From Burkholderia cepacia ATCC 25416 (lineage in GTDB: Bacteria; Pseudomonadota; Gammaproteobacteria; Burkholderiales; Burkholderiaceae): a stretch of 64,000 bases of DNA. A model generated the notes under the pieces. The model saw only the letters and a list, made by a program, of their open reading frames with translations, ran no database searches and had not been told where the DNA came from. Shown piece by piece: positions 26,790 to 36,605 of this stretch. How positions within the stretch are numbered: position 1 is the first letter of the stretch; every line of letters begins with the position of its first letter. A program made the translations under genes and the position numbers. The DNA lies in contig NZ_CP012981.1 of NCBI RefSeq assembly GCF_001411495.1, positions 2,108,001 through 2,172,000 on the forward strand. Reading direction: 5' to 3'.

Positions 26790-27024
26790 CGTGTCTCCGA
26801 TATCGTTATGCGACGGACCGGGCGAGCGGGGCCGGTCCGATTGCGTCAAGTTGTCTATACAACTTGAATGTGAACGAATGATAACAAGCCGGGCCGGATG
26901 ACCGGAATCGGGTATTCCCTGACTGGCGCGACGGGCGCAACAGGGGGCAGGGCGGTCGCGCATGGGAGGCGCGGGCCGCCTGGAACGCTCGGGTCATGCT
27001 TCGGGGATCGCTGAATCGGGGAGC

Positions 27025-27065
27025 GCCGGTGGCCGATCCGCGGCATGCGCGGGCCGGCCACCGGC
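27025..27065. other. 11-bp stem hairpin after the FUSC gene
   Basis: GCCGGTGGCCG (27025-27035) and CGGCCACCGGC (27055-27065) are perfect inverted repeats around a 19-base loop, 16 bases beyond the FUSC stop codon. Probable mRNA 3' hairpin, without a T-run. Confidence 0.45.
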
Positions 27066-27080
27066 GGGGTAAAGCCGCGG

Positions 27081-29372
27081 TCAGGCGGGCAGGCGGATCA
27101 CGCTCGCATCCTTGCGGATCAGCAGCGACGACGCGAGCATCTGCTTGCACTGATGTGCGAGTACCTTCAGGTCGTGCGTGAGCTCGGCACCCACCGCATC
27201 GGATTTCTCCGCGGACACGACCATCGCGTCGAGGTCGCGCGTGATCTGCTTCGACGCGTCGAGCTGATCGGCGGGCGGCGGCTCGCCGGCCTCGGCCTTC
27301 TCGAGATTGTCGAGCACGGCGGCGAGGCCGCGGTGCAGCGCATCGTCGTGAAGGATGTTGCCATCGGCTGCGCAGGCCGTGCGGATCAGCGGCGCGGCGG
27401 CCGTGATCTGCGCGCCGAGCACGTGGGTCTGCACGAGCAGGTCGTTCAGTTCCGGCACGAAGCGCTGGTGCGCCTTCGGTTCGATCATCATCCGCTGGAA
27501 CGCCTGCCCGAGATTCGCGAACGCGATGTGCACGTCCTTGCGCGCGAGGCGGTAGCGGTAGTCGTCGTCGAGGGTCGTGGCCGGCGCCTCGATGGCCGCG
27601 GCGACCACCGGCACGACGGCCGCGCCGTCGGCGGCCGGCACGGGCGGCGGCGACACGCCGCGCCCGGCCCGCCACACGGCCTCGAAATACTTGCGGGTCG
27701 CGGTGAGCATGTCGGCCACCTGCTTGCCCATCAGCCGGTATTCCCAGTACGGGAACAGCCGGCTCGCGGCGATCGCGATCATGCAGCCGACCACGGTGTC
27801 GATCGCACGCTCGCCGATGATCCGCATGCTGCCCGGCGCGAGCAGGTGGAACATCAGGAGCACGTACGACGACGTGAACACAACGCTCGCCGCGTAGTTG
27901 AACAGCAGCAGGCTGTAGCTCATCACCATCGACCCGAACATGATCGCGATCAGCAGGTGCGGCTCCTTCACCGTATAGATCAGCGCGATGCTCGCTGCGC
28001 AGCCGATCAGCGTGCCGATGATCCGCTGCGCGTTGCGCTGCTTGGTGAGCGAGTAGCCGGGTTTCAGGATGATGATGGTCGTCATCACGATCCAGTACGC
28101 GTTCGTGAGCGGCAGCAGCCGGCCGAGCCAGAACCCGACCGCCACCGCGATCGTCACGCGCAGCGCGTGGCGGAAGCTCGGGGAACGCATGTTCAGGTTC
28201 GAGAAAATCAGGAGCGGCGACATCCGGCGGCGCTGCAGGAAGCGCGTGAGCGCCTTGTCGATCTTCAGTTCGGTTTGCTGCGGATCGGCGTGGCCCGACA
28301 GGTTGCGGCGCATCCGGTCGATCAGGCGCGTCGCGCTCCAGATGCGCCGGAACGTGGCGAGCACGGCCGCATACGCCTCCGCGTTGGTGGCCGGGAAGTT
28401 CTTCTTGCGCATCAGCTCGATCTCGTATTCGATCGCGCGCAGCTCGGCCTTCACGCTGATCCGCGAATGCGGGGCGCGGTTTTCGAGCACCGCGAGGCCG
28501 ATCTCCTCGAGATCGGCGGCCGCCTTGCCGATCAGGTCGCGATAGAAGATGATCAGGTCCGAGCCGCCGAACGTGTTGCGCACCAGCGGGTAATCGGTGT
28601 GCGCGCCGACGAACAGCTCGTGCAGGTCGACGCTGTTGATGAACAGGTTGTACATCGTCGTGCGGCCGGGATCGAGCTTGCCGCGGCGCAGCTTCGGCAG
28701 GTTGCGCAGCACGATGTCGCGCGCGGTTTCCTGGGTTTCGACCGCCGTGATCTGCTTGGCGACGAGATTGCGGTAGCACTCGTCGAGATCGGCATCGAGG
28801 TCGTAGAACTGCGCGCGCGCGAGCAGGTAGTCGGCGCAGGCGAACAGGCTCTCGGCCAGCGCCTGCTGCTCGATCCGGCGCGCCTGCCATCGCGACACGA
28901 GCGTGGCCCAGTACGTGTACCAGAGGCCGCCTGCGAGAATCCAGCCGGCGTTGATGAACGCCTGCAGCGGCGAGAACTTCTCCTCGAGCGTCATCACCAT
29001 CATGAACAGCGTCGCGAAGCTGATCTGCGGCCAGCGGTTGCCGTAGACGACGATCAGCGACAGCACGAAGGTGAGCGGCACGATGGTGAGCCACAGCACG
29101 AAGATGTTCGGTGTGGCAAGGCCGGTCGCGAGCGCGGCCAGAAAGCCGATCACGCTGCACGCGAGCATTTCGTTGTGCTTGTACTTGAGCGGGCCCGGCA
29201 TGTCGACGACGCAGGCGCCGAGCGCGCCGGTCGAGATCGTGAAGCCGAGCTCGCGGTTGTGAAACACGATCAGGCACAGCACGGCCGGCAGCGAAACGCC
29301 GACCGCGATCCGCAGGCCGCCGAAAAAGTACTGGCTGTAGAAAAACTTTCTGATTTCGACCGAATAGCGCAT
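27081..29372 (-). CDS. FUSC-family inner-membrane protein (YccS/AaeB-like putative exporter)
   Basis: 763 residues. Two blocks of TM helices (about residues 15-150 and 400-540) are separated by a cytoplasmic helical domain (about 160-385), the layout of the fusaric-acid-resistance/YccS family. TM motifs include FTISTGALGACVVDMPGP and NAYWIVMTTIIILKPGYSLTKQRNAQRIIGTLIG in outline (TLIGC near 445). The C-terminal 170 residues are cytoplasmic. Characterised relatives export aromatic acids, but the substrate is unknown here. No adaptor (AaeA-like) gene is adjacent. Divergent from recC; 181 bp separates them. Confidence 0.82.
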   Translation of the reverse strand: MRYSVEIRKFFYSQYFFGGLRIAVGVSLPAVLCLIVFHNRELGFTISTGALGACVVDMPGPLKYKHNEMLACSVIGFLAALATGLATPNIFVLWLTIVPLTFVLSLIVVYGNRWPQISFATLFMMVMTLEEKFSPLQAFINAGWILAGGLWYTYWATLVSRWQARRIEQQALAESLFACADYLLARAQFYDLDADLDECYRNLVAKQITAVETQETARDIVLRNLPKLRRGKLDPGRTTMYNLFINSVDLHELFVGAHTDYPLVRNTFGGSDLIIFYRDLIGKAAADLEEIGLAVLENRAPHSRISVKAELRAIEYEIELMRKKNFPATNAEAYAAVLATFRRIWSATRLIDRMRRNLSGHADPQQTELKIDKALTRFLQRRRMSPLLIFSNLNMRSPSFRHALRVTIAVAVGFWLGRLLPLTNAYWIVMTTIIILKPGYSLTKQRNAQRIIGTLIGCAASIALIYTVKEPHLLIAIMFGSMVMSYSLLLFNYAASVVFTSSYVLLMFHLLAPGSMRIIGERAIDTVVGCMIAIAASRLFPYWEYRLMGKQVADMLTATRKYFEAVWRAGRGVSPPPVPAADGAAVVPVVAAAIEAPATTLDDDYRYRLARKDVHIAFANLGQAFQRMMIEPKAHQRFVPELNDLLVQTHVLGAQITAAAPLIRTACAADGNILHDDALHRGLAAVLDNLEKAEAGEPPPADQLDASKQITRDLDAMVVSAEKSDAVGAELTHDLKVLAHQCKQMLASSLLIRKDASVIRLPA

Positions 29373-29553
29373 CGATGGACTGAATGGCAGACGAAGACGC
29401 CCGGGGCGGCGTATTGACTGGCGACGAGTCTATCGTATTTCGCGGTCCGCAAAACCTGGCTTTCCGGCCGAGGTTCGCGGAGGCGGTCCATTTGCTATCC
29501 TTGATGATCCTGTTCGCCCGGCCCTGCCCGCGCGAGGTTCCGACGCCTGCTTC

Positions 29554-32500
29554 ATGCTCCATCTCTTCTATTCGAACCGTCACGAAACGCTGGCCGACGC
29601 GCTGCTCGAGGATCTGGCCGCGTTCCCGGCCCGCAACGGCCCGTGGGCGCCGCAACAGGTCATTGTGCCGAGCGCGGCGCTGCGCCGTCGCCTCGAGCTC
29701 GACATCGCCGCACGCAACGGCGTATGCGCGAACGTCGAGTTCACGTATCTCGCGCAGTGGCTGTGGGCGCAGATCGGCTGCGTGCTGACGGTGCCCGCGC
29801 GTTCGCCGTTCGCACCCGACCGCCTCGTGTGGCGCTGCTACCGGCTGTTCGCGCAGGCATCCGACGGTGCGCCGTGGCTCGCGTCGCCGCGGCTGGCCGC
29901 GTATCTGTCCGCGTCCGACGATGCGATGCGCTACGAGCTTGCCCACCGCGTCGCGGCCGTGCTCGACCATTACCTGACCTATCGTCCCGAGTGGCTCGCC
30001 GCGTGGCAGGCCGGCGAGTCCGTGCTCGCGGGCGACGGCGCGCCGCGCGGGATCAGCGACGCCGCGCGCGACGACGAGCGCTGGCAGGCCGCGCTGTGGC
30101 GCGCGCTGCTCGCCGAGCTGAGCGACAGCGGCACGCCGCCGGCGCACCGCTTCCTCGTCGAGGCGCGCCATCTCGACCCCGAAACCGTCGCGCGCGCACG
30201 CTCGCACTGGCCGGAATCGGTCAGCGTGTTCGCGCTGCCGACGATGCCGCCGCTGCACGTCGCATTGCTGCGCGAGCTGTCGCGCTGGATCGACGTGCGC
30301 GTCTATGCGCTGAACCCGTGCCGCGAATTCTGGTTCGACATCGTGACCGCCGCGCATGCCGAGGCGCTCGACGCGGCAGGGCGCCTCGACTACCAGGAGG
30401 TCGGCCATCCGCTGCTCGCCGAATGGGGCAGGCAGACCCAGGCGCAGCTGCACATGCTGCACGAACTGACTGAAAGCGCCGCGTCGGGCGACGCGTCGCG
30501 TTTCATCGAGAATCCCGCGCCGACGTGGCTCGCGCGTGTGCAGAACGCGATCCTCGAACTGCGGCCCGAGGCCGAAGCCGGCGATGCCCCGGCCGAGCGC
30601 GGCATCGAGGTGCACGTGTGCCACAGCCTCGCGCGCCAGCTCGAGGTGCTGCACGACCGGCTGCTCGCGTGGTTCGACGCCGACGCGAGCCTCCAGCCGT
30701 CCGACGTGCTCGTCGCGGTCGCCGATCTCGCGGCGGCCGGGCCGCTGATCGATGCCGTGTTCGGCACGGCCGGCAGTGGCGGTGCACGCGTGCCTTACCG
30801 GATCACCGGCCTGCCGCCTTCGCAGGCGAACCCGGTCGCGCGCGTGCTGCTCGACTGGCTCGCGTTGCCGGAGCGGCAGGTCGGTGCGCCCGAGCTGGTC
30901 GAATGGCTGCGCGTCGACGCGGTGTCGGCACGCTACGGCATCGACGCGACGGCGCTCGAGACGGTGCAGACCTGGCTCGCGGCCGCCGGCGCGCGGCGCG
31001 GGCTGTCGCTGCTCGCGAGCGACGATGCGGCCGTGCCGTCGCCGCGTCATACGTTCTCCGATGCGCTCGCGCGGCTCTTTCTCGGTTATGCGATGCCGGA
31101 AGGCGCGGCGCCGGTCGGCGCGTGGCTGCCGATCGAGGCGGCCACCGGCAGCGAGGCCGAACTGCTCGGCCGGCTTGCACGCTTCACCGACGATCTCGAC
31201 GGCTTCGCGCGGCGGCTGGCCGAATCGCATACGCCGCACGGCTGGAGCGAACTGTTCGCCGACACGCTCGCGCGTTTCTTCGATTCGGGCGCCGCGTATG
31301 CGGATGCGCTCGCGGGCGTGCGCGACGCGCTCGACGCGATGCTGGCCGCGATGACGGAGGGGGCGCCCGACGAAGCGCTGCCGGCGGCCGTCGTCCGGGC
31401 CGGGCTGGCCGCCGCGCTCGACGATCCGGCGCGCGGCGGGGTGCCGTGGGGCGGCGTCACGTTCTCGTCGCTGACGAGCCTGCGCGGGCTGCCGTATCGC
31501 GTCGTCTGCCTGCTCGGGATGGACGATGGCGTGCTGCCGAGCCTCGCGCGCGCGGACGAATTCGACCTGATGGCCGTGTTGCCGAAGCTCGGCGATCGCC
31601 AGCGCCGCGACGACGAGCGCAACCTGTTTCTCGACCTGCTGCTCGCCGCACGCGACCGGTTGCTGATTGCGTACACGGGCCGCAGCATTCGCGACAACGC
31701 GCCGTTGCCGCCCGCGGCACTCGTCGACGAATTGCTCGACCATCTCGCGCTCGTCACGGCAGGCCCCGACGCCGCGCCGGACGCGGTCGATGCCGCGCGG
31801 CGCGCGTTCATCGTCGAGCATCCGCTGCAACCGTTCGCGGCCGCGTATTTCCAGCCCGGCAGCGCGCTGGTGTCCTATGACGCCGAGCGGGCGACGCTCG
31901 CGTCGCTGCTCGCCGCCGAAGCGTCGCGCGACGGCCCGCGCGAATTGCCGTTCTTCGCGCAGCCGCTGCCGGCCGAACCGGTCGAGCCTGTCGCATTCAG
32001 CGAATTCGAACGCTTCTGGCGCCATCCGGCGCGCGCGTTGCTGCGTGGCCGGCTCGGCATCGTGCTTGCCGACGCGCAGGCCGAACTGCTCGATACGGAA
32101 CCGTTCGCGCTCGACTTCGCCGGCAGCGATGCGCTCGCCGAGCGCGTGCTGCCGCTGCTGATCGAGTCGGACGAGGGCGGCGTGCACGATCATGCGCTGC
32201 GCATCGCGGACGCGAGCCCCGAACTGCCGGGCGGCGCGACAGGCGCCGTGTGGCGCGACCAGGCGCTCGGCTCGATGACACAGCTGGCGTCGAACGTGCG
32301 TCGTGCGCTGGCCGACGGGATGGAGCGGCGGTCGTTCTCGCTCACCGTCGTGCCCGCGTGGCCCGATACCGAGCAGGCGCTGTTCGGCGCGCACGACGCG
32401 CTGCTGTCGGGCGACGCGGTGAGCGCGCCGCTTGAACTGCACGGCACGCTGAACCGGCTGACGCAGGCCGGGCAGATCATCTACCGTTATGCGAGGCCGA

Positions 32501-32898
32501 GTGCGCGCGACTACCTGTCCGCGTGGCTTGCGCATCTCGTCTACTGCGCGATCGAGCCCGGCGGCCCGCGCCGCACGCTGTGGTTCGGCAGCGGCGGCGC
32601 GTTCGAGCTGACGCCTGTCGCGGCGCCGCTCGAGCAGCTCGCACCGCTTGCCGCGCTGTTTCGCGCGGGGCGGCGCATGCCGCTGCGGTTTTTCCCGCGC
32701 AGCGCATGGGCGCGGGTGTCCGACGGCGAGGCCAAGGCCGCGAGTGTCTGGATCAACGAACGGGTCGTGAGCGAAGCCGACGATCCGGCCATCGCGATCG
32801 CATGGCGCGGCGCGCATGCGTCGCTCGACGAGCCGTTCGCCACGCTCGCGCGGCTCGTGTTCGATCCGCTCGTCGAGCATCTGAAGGAGGTTGCATGA
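29554..32898 (+). CDS. recC: Exodeoxyribonuclease V gamma subunit RecC
   Basis: 1114 residues, the usual RecC length. It starts MLHLFYSNRHETLADALLEDL, typical of the family. RecC holds RecB and RecD together, contains inactivated helicase/nuclease folds and recognises Chi during double-strand-break resection. Family blocks PWAPQQVIVPSAALRRRLEL, YRITGLPPSQANPVARVLLDW and GVTFSSLTSLRGLPYRVVCLLGMDDG are present. First gene of the operon; its stop overlaps the recB start as ATGA. A GGAGG sequence just before that overlap serves recB. Confidence 0.95.
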   Translation: MLHLFYSNRHETLADALLEDLAAFPARNGPWAPQQVIVPSAALRRRLELDIAARNGVCANVEFTYLAQWLWAQIGCVLTVPARSPFAPDRLVWRCYRLFAQASDGAPWLASPRLAAYLSASDDAMRYELAHRVAAVLDHYLTYRPEWLAAWQAGESVLAGDGAPRGISDAARDDERWQAALWRALLAELSDSGTPPAHRFLVEARHLDPETVARARSHWPESVSVFALPTMPPLHVALLRELSRWIDVRVYALNPCREFWFDIVTAAHAEALDAAGRLDYQEVGHPLLAEWGRQTQAQLHMLHELTESAASGDASRFIENPAPTWLARVQNAILELRPEAEAGDAPAERGIEVHVCHSLARQLEVLHDRLLAWFDADASLQPSDVLVAVADLAAAGPLIDAVFGTAGSGGARVPYRITGLPPSQANPVARVLLDWLALPERQVGAPELVEWLRVDAVSARYGIDATALETVQTWLAAAGARRGLSLLASDDAAVPSPRHTFSDALARLFLGYAMPEGAAPVGAWLPIEAATGSEAELLGRLARFTDDLDGFARRLAESHTPHGWSELFADTLARFFDSGAAYADALAGVRDALDAMLAAMTEGAPDEALPAAVVRAGLAAALDDPARGGVPWGGVTFSSLTSLRGLPYRVVCLLGMDDGVLPSLARADEFDLMAVLPKLGDRQRRDDERNLFLDLLLAARDRLLIAYTGRSIRDNAPLPPAALVDELLDHLALVTAGPDAAPDAVDAARRAFIVEHPLQPFAAAYFQPGSALVSYDAERATLASLLAAEASRDGPRELPFFAQPLPAEPVEPVAFSEFERFWRHPARALLRGRLGIVLADAQAELLDTEPFALDFAGSDALAERVLPLLIESDEGGVHDHALRIADASPELPGGATGAVWRDQALGSMTQLASNVRRALADGMERRSFSLTVVPAWPDTEQALFGAHDALLSGDAVSAPLELHGTLNRLTQAGQIIYRYARPSARDYLSAWLAHLVYCAIEPGGPRRTLWFGSGGAFELTPVAAPLEQLAPLAALFRAGRRMPLRFFPRSAWARVSDGEAKAASVWINERVVSEADDPAIAIAWRGAHASLDEPFATLARLVFDPLVEHLKEVA

Positions 32899-35800
32899 GC
32901 GCCGTGTCGCAGCCGCAGCAGGCGCTCGAACTCGACGTGTTCGCGTGTCCGCTCGATGGCGTCAACCAGATCGAGGCATCGGCCGGCACCGGCAAGACCT
33001 GGAACATCTGCGCGCTCTATGTGCGCCTGCTGCTGGAAAAGGATCTCGGCGCGGACGAAATCCTCGTCGTGACCTTCACGAAAGCGGCGACCGCGGAGCT
33101 GCACGAGCGGATTCGCGGCCGGCTCGCGCAGCTTGCGCATGCGCTCGACACGGGGGACGACGGCGGCGATCGGTTCATCGAGCGCCTGCTCGAGACGACG
33201 CTCGGCGAAGGTGGCGAGCTCGATCCCGAAACGGCCGCGAAACGGATCCGGCGTGCGCTGCGCGCGTTCGACCAGGCGGCCATCCATACGATCCACGCGT
33301 TCTGCCAGCGCGCGCTGCAGGAAGCGCCGTTCGCGGCCGCGATGCCGTTCGCGTTCGACATGGAGGCCGACGATGCGTCGCTGCGCTTCGAACTCGCGGC
33401 GGATTTCTGGCGCACGCGCGTCGAACCGGCGGCCGCACGCTGGCCGGGTTTCGCGACCTGGCTCGTCGAATCGGGCGCCGGGCCGGCCGCGCTCGACGCG
33501 CAGCTCGCGCGCCGGCTGAAGAAGCCGCTCGCCGCGCTGCGCTGGGACGGCGTGACCGAGCCCGACGAATCGGCCGAGGCCGCCGCGGCCGAATGCTTCG
33601 CGGAGGCCGGGCGGATATGGGCGGCCGAGCGCGAAGCGATCGATGCGTTGCTGCGCGCCGCGCAGCCCGCGCTCAACCAGCGTTCGCACAAACCCGAAGC
33701 AGTTGCCGATGCGCTCGCCGCATGGGCCGCGCATTTCGCGCAGGGCGACGCGACGGCTGCGCTGCCGAAGGCCGCGCTGAAGCTCACGCGCACCGCGCTC
33801 GTGAAGGCGACGAAAAAAGGCGGCGCGACGCCCGAACACGCGTTCTTCGACGTGGCGGACGCGCTCGAGGCGGCCGTGGCGGCGGCTGAAGCCGCGCAAC
33901 GCGCGCGCTGGCTCGCGCTGATCGCCGAATGGCTCGACATGGCGCCGGGCGAGCTGGCCGAGCGCAAGCGCACGCGGCGCATCGTGTCGTTCGACGATCT
34001 GCTGGCGAACCTGTACCACGCGCTGCATGCGCATCCGTGGCTCGCCGAGACGCTGCGCGCGCGCTATCCGGCCGCGCTGATCGACGAGTTCCAGGATACC
34101 GACCCGCTGCAGTTCGCGATCTTCGACCGGATCTTCGCGCCGGGCGGCCCGCTATTCCTCGTCGGCGATCCGAAGCAGGCGATCTACAGCTTCCGCGCGG
34201 CCGATCTGCATACCTATCTGGCGGCGCGCGCGCGGGCGAGCGCGTGCTACACGCTCGCGGTCAACCAGCGCTCGACGCCCGCGATCGTCGATGCGTGCAA
34301 CCGCTTCTTCATGTCGAATCCGCGCGCGTTCGTGCTGGACGGGCTCGACTATTACGCGGTGCGTGCCGGCACGCGCGTGCGCGCGCCGTTCGTCGACGAA
34401 ACCGATCCGGGCCCGGCAGGCGACTTCCGGGTGTGGGCGTTGCCTGGCGGTGAAGGCACGTTGCTCAAGCGTGATGCGCAGGCACAGGCCGCGCAGGCCT
34501 GTGCCGCCGAGATTGCCCGGCTGATGCGGGGCGCGCGCGTAGGGCGCGTGCGGCTCGGCGAGTCGCCGCTGTCGCCGGGCGATATCGCAGTGCTCGTGCA
34601 GACGCACCGGCAGGGCAGTCTCGTGAAGCGCGTGCTGGCCACGTGGGGCATCGGCAGCGTGGAACTGGCGCAGGCCTCGGTGTTCTCGACCGGCGACGCG
34701 GAGCAGCTTGAACGCGTGCTGGCGGCGATCGATGCGCCGGGCGACCTGCGACGTCTGCGCGCGGCGCTCGCAGCCGACTGGTTCGGCCTCGATGCCGGCG
34801 CACTGTGGCGGATGGAGCAGGGCGACGGTGATGCATCACACGAAGCGTCCGCGGCTGACAGCGCCGACGCGATGAGCTGGGTCGAGCGCTTCTCGCGGTA
34901 CCGGCTGCTGTGGCGCGAACGCGGTTTCGCGGTGATGTGGCGCACGTTCACGCGCGAATTGCGGATCGCCGAGCGGCTGATGGCCGGCGCGGACGGCGAG
35001 CGTCGCGTGACCGACATCAACCATCTGGCCGAACTGACGCAGGCACGCGCGTCCGCGCAGCCGGGCATCGCGCCGACGCTGCGCTGGCTTGCCGCGCAAC
35101 GGCTCGACGGCGGCGGCGAGGAAGCGCAGTTGCGGCTCGAATCCGATCGCAACCTCGTGCAGATCGTCACCGTGCACAAGTCGAAAGGCCTCGAATACGC
35201 GATCGTGTTCTGTCCGTTCCTGAACGACGGCGGGTTGCGCGAGCCGCCCGCGTCCGCGTTGCCCGATGCGCGCGAATACCACGACGATGCGGGCGACGCG
35301 GTGCTGCATTACGGGTGCGACGACGAGGCGGCCGCGCATGCGGCGCAGCAAGCGCTACGCGAGCAGGCCGCGGAGCGCGCGCGGCTCGTCTACGTGGCGC
35401 TCACGCGTGCGGTCTATCGCTGCTACGTCGTCGCCGGGCCGTACCTGTCGTCGCGCTCGACGCGCGAGGCGCGACGCAGCGTGCTCAACTGGCTCGTCGC
35501 CGGCGCCGGCCAGTCGTTCGATGCATGGCTCGACGAGCCGCCCGACGAAGCCGCGCTCGATACGGCGTGGCACGCGCTCGCGGGCGGCCCCGTAAGCGTC
35601 GCGCCGCTGCCGGCGCCTGCGCGCCCCGAGCGTCTGGCGGCCGGGCACGACGCGTCGCAGACGCTCGCGGCGCGCCATGCGACGCGCGTGCTGCGCGATG
35701 CCTGGCGGATGGCCAGCTTCAGTTCGCTGACCGCGTCGATGGCGCGCGAGGAGGCGGGCGTCGCGGCCGTGCCGGATGACGAACTGCGGCCCGACCACGA

Positions 35801-36605
35801 TGCGCTCGCCGCGGTCGCGCCGGATGCCGAGTGGCTGTTGGCCGATACGGTTGCGCCCGAACCGCCGGACGACGACATCCTCGTGTTCCCGCGCGGCGCG
35901 GCGGCCGGCGAGTGCCTGCACCGCCTGTTCGAGCTCAGCCGGTTCACCGAGCCCGAGTCGTGGCCGAAGGCCGCGCTCGGTGCGCTGCACGACCGGCCGG
36001 TCGAGGCCGGGCCCGAACTCGCGACACGTCTGCCGGCGATGATGGTGCAACTGGTCGATGACGTCGTGCACACCGAGCTCGTGCCGGGCATGCGGCTCGT
36101 CGATCTCGATCCCGCGAAGCGGCTCGACGAAATGGGGTTCCTGTTCCCGGCGCCGTCGCTCGACCTGATGGCGCTACGCCGCCTGCTGGTCGCGCACGGC
36201 TACCCGGACGTTGCACTGGAGGCGGGCATGCTCGCCGGTTTCATCAAGGGTTTCATCGACATGATCGTCGAACACGACGGCCGCTTCTGGATCGTCGACT
36301 GGAAGTCGAACCATCTCGGCACGACGCCGGACGCCTATGGCCCGCGCGCGCTCGACGTCGCGATGGCCGACCACGCATATCACCTGCAGGCGCTGCTCTA
36401 TACGGTCGCGCTGCATCGCTACCTGCGCGGGCGGTTGCCCGATTACGACTACGACACGCATGTCGCGGGCTACCTGTACCTGTTCGTGCGGGGTGTACGG
36501 CCCGGCTGGCGCAGCGGCGGCGAGCCGGCCGGCGTGCATGCGCGGCGGCCCGCGCGCGCGCTTGTCGACGCACTCGACCGGGTGATGGAAGGGGGCCGCG
36601 CATGA
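32895..36605 (+). CDS. recB: Exodeoxyribonuclease V beta subunit RecB
   Basis: 1236 residues: a UvrD-type 3'-5' helicase plus a C-terminal nuclease. Walker A EASAGTGKT is at residues 27-35, motif Ia VVTFTKAATAEL follows, motif II IDEFQDTDPLQF is near 396, and helicase motifs VTVHKSKGLEYAIVF and LVYVALTRA are clear. The nuclease site shows GFIDMIVEHDGRFWIVDWKSN (Asp and Lys of the RecB-family nuclease, near 1120-1135). It drives resection and loads RecA. The start overlaps recC; the stop overlaps recD by four bases, so translation is probably coupled. Confidence 0.96.
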   Translation: MSAVSQPQQALELDVFACPLDGVNQIEASAGTGKTWNICALYVRLLLEKDLGADEILVVTFTKAATAELHERIRGRLAQLAHALDTGDDGGDRFIERLLETTLGEGGELDPETAAKRIRRALRAFDQAAIHTIHAFCQRALQEAPFAAAMPFAFDMEADDASLRFELAADFWRTRVEPAAARWPGFATWLVESGAGPAALDAQLARRLKKPLAALRWDGVTEPDESAEAAAAECFAEAGRIWAAEREAIDALLRAAQPALNQRSHKPEAVADALAAWAAHFAQGDATAALPKAALKLTRTALVKATKKGGATPEHAFFDVADALEAAVAAAEAAQRARWLALIAEWLDMAPGELAERKRTRRIVSFDDLLANLYHALHAHPWLAETLRARYPAALIDEFQDTDPLQFAIFDRIFAPGGPLFLVGDPKQAIYSFRAADLHTYLAARARASACYTLAVNQRSTPAIVDACNRFFMSNPRAFVLDGLDYYAVRAGTRVRAPFVDETDPGPAGDFRVWALPGGEGTLLKRDAQAQAAQACAAEIARLMRGARVGRVRLGESPLSPGDIAVLVQTHRQGSLVKRVLATWGIGSVELAQASVFSTGDAEQLERVLAAIDAPGDLRRLRAALAADWFGLDAGALWRMEQGDGDASHEASAADSADAMSWVERFSRYRLLWRERGFAVMWRTFTRELRIAERLMAGADGERRVTDINHLAELTQARASAQPGIAPTLRWLAAQRLDGGGEEAQLRLESDRNLVQIVTVHKSKGLEYAIVFCPFLNDGGLREPPASALPDAREYHDDAGDAVLHYGCDDEAAAHAAQQALREQAAERARLVYVALTRAVYRCYVVAGPYLSSRSTREARRSVLNWLVAGAGQSFDAWLDEPPDEAALDTAWHALAGGPVSVAPLPAPARPERLAAGHDASQTLAARHATRVLRDAWRMASFSSLTASMAREEAGVAAVPDDELRPDHDALAAVAPDAEWLLADTVAPEPPDDDILVFPRGAAAGECLHRLFELSRFTEPESWPKAALGALHDRPVEAGPELATRLPAMMVQLVDDVVHTELVPGMRLVDLDPAKRLDEMGFLFPAPSLDLMALRRLLVAHGYPDVALEAGMLAGFIKGFIDMIVEHDGRFWIVDWKSNHLGTTPDAYGPRALDVAMADHAYHLQALLYTVALHRYLRGRLPDYDYDTHVAGYLYLFVRGVRPGWRSGGEPAGVHARRPARALVDALDRVMEGGRA

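Noticed and set aside
26806..32880. 2024-codon minus-strand open frame
   Set aside because: It lies partly antisense to recC and partly in another frame of the FUSC gene, with Arg-rich composition and no domains.
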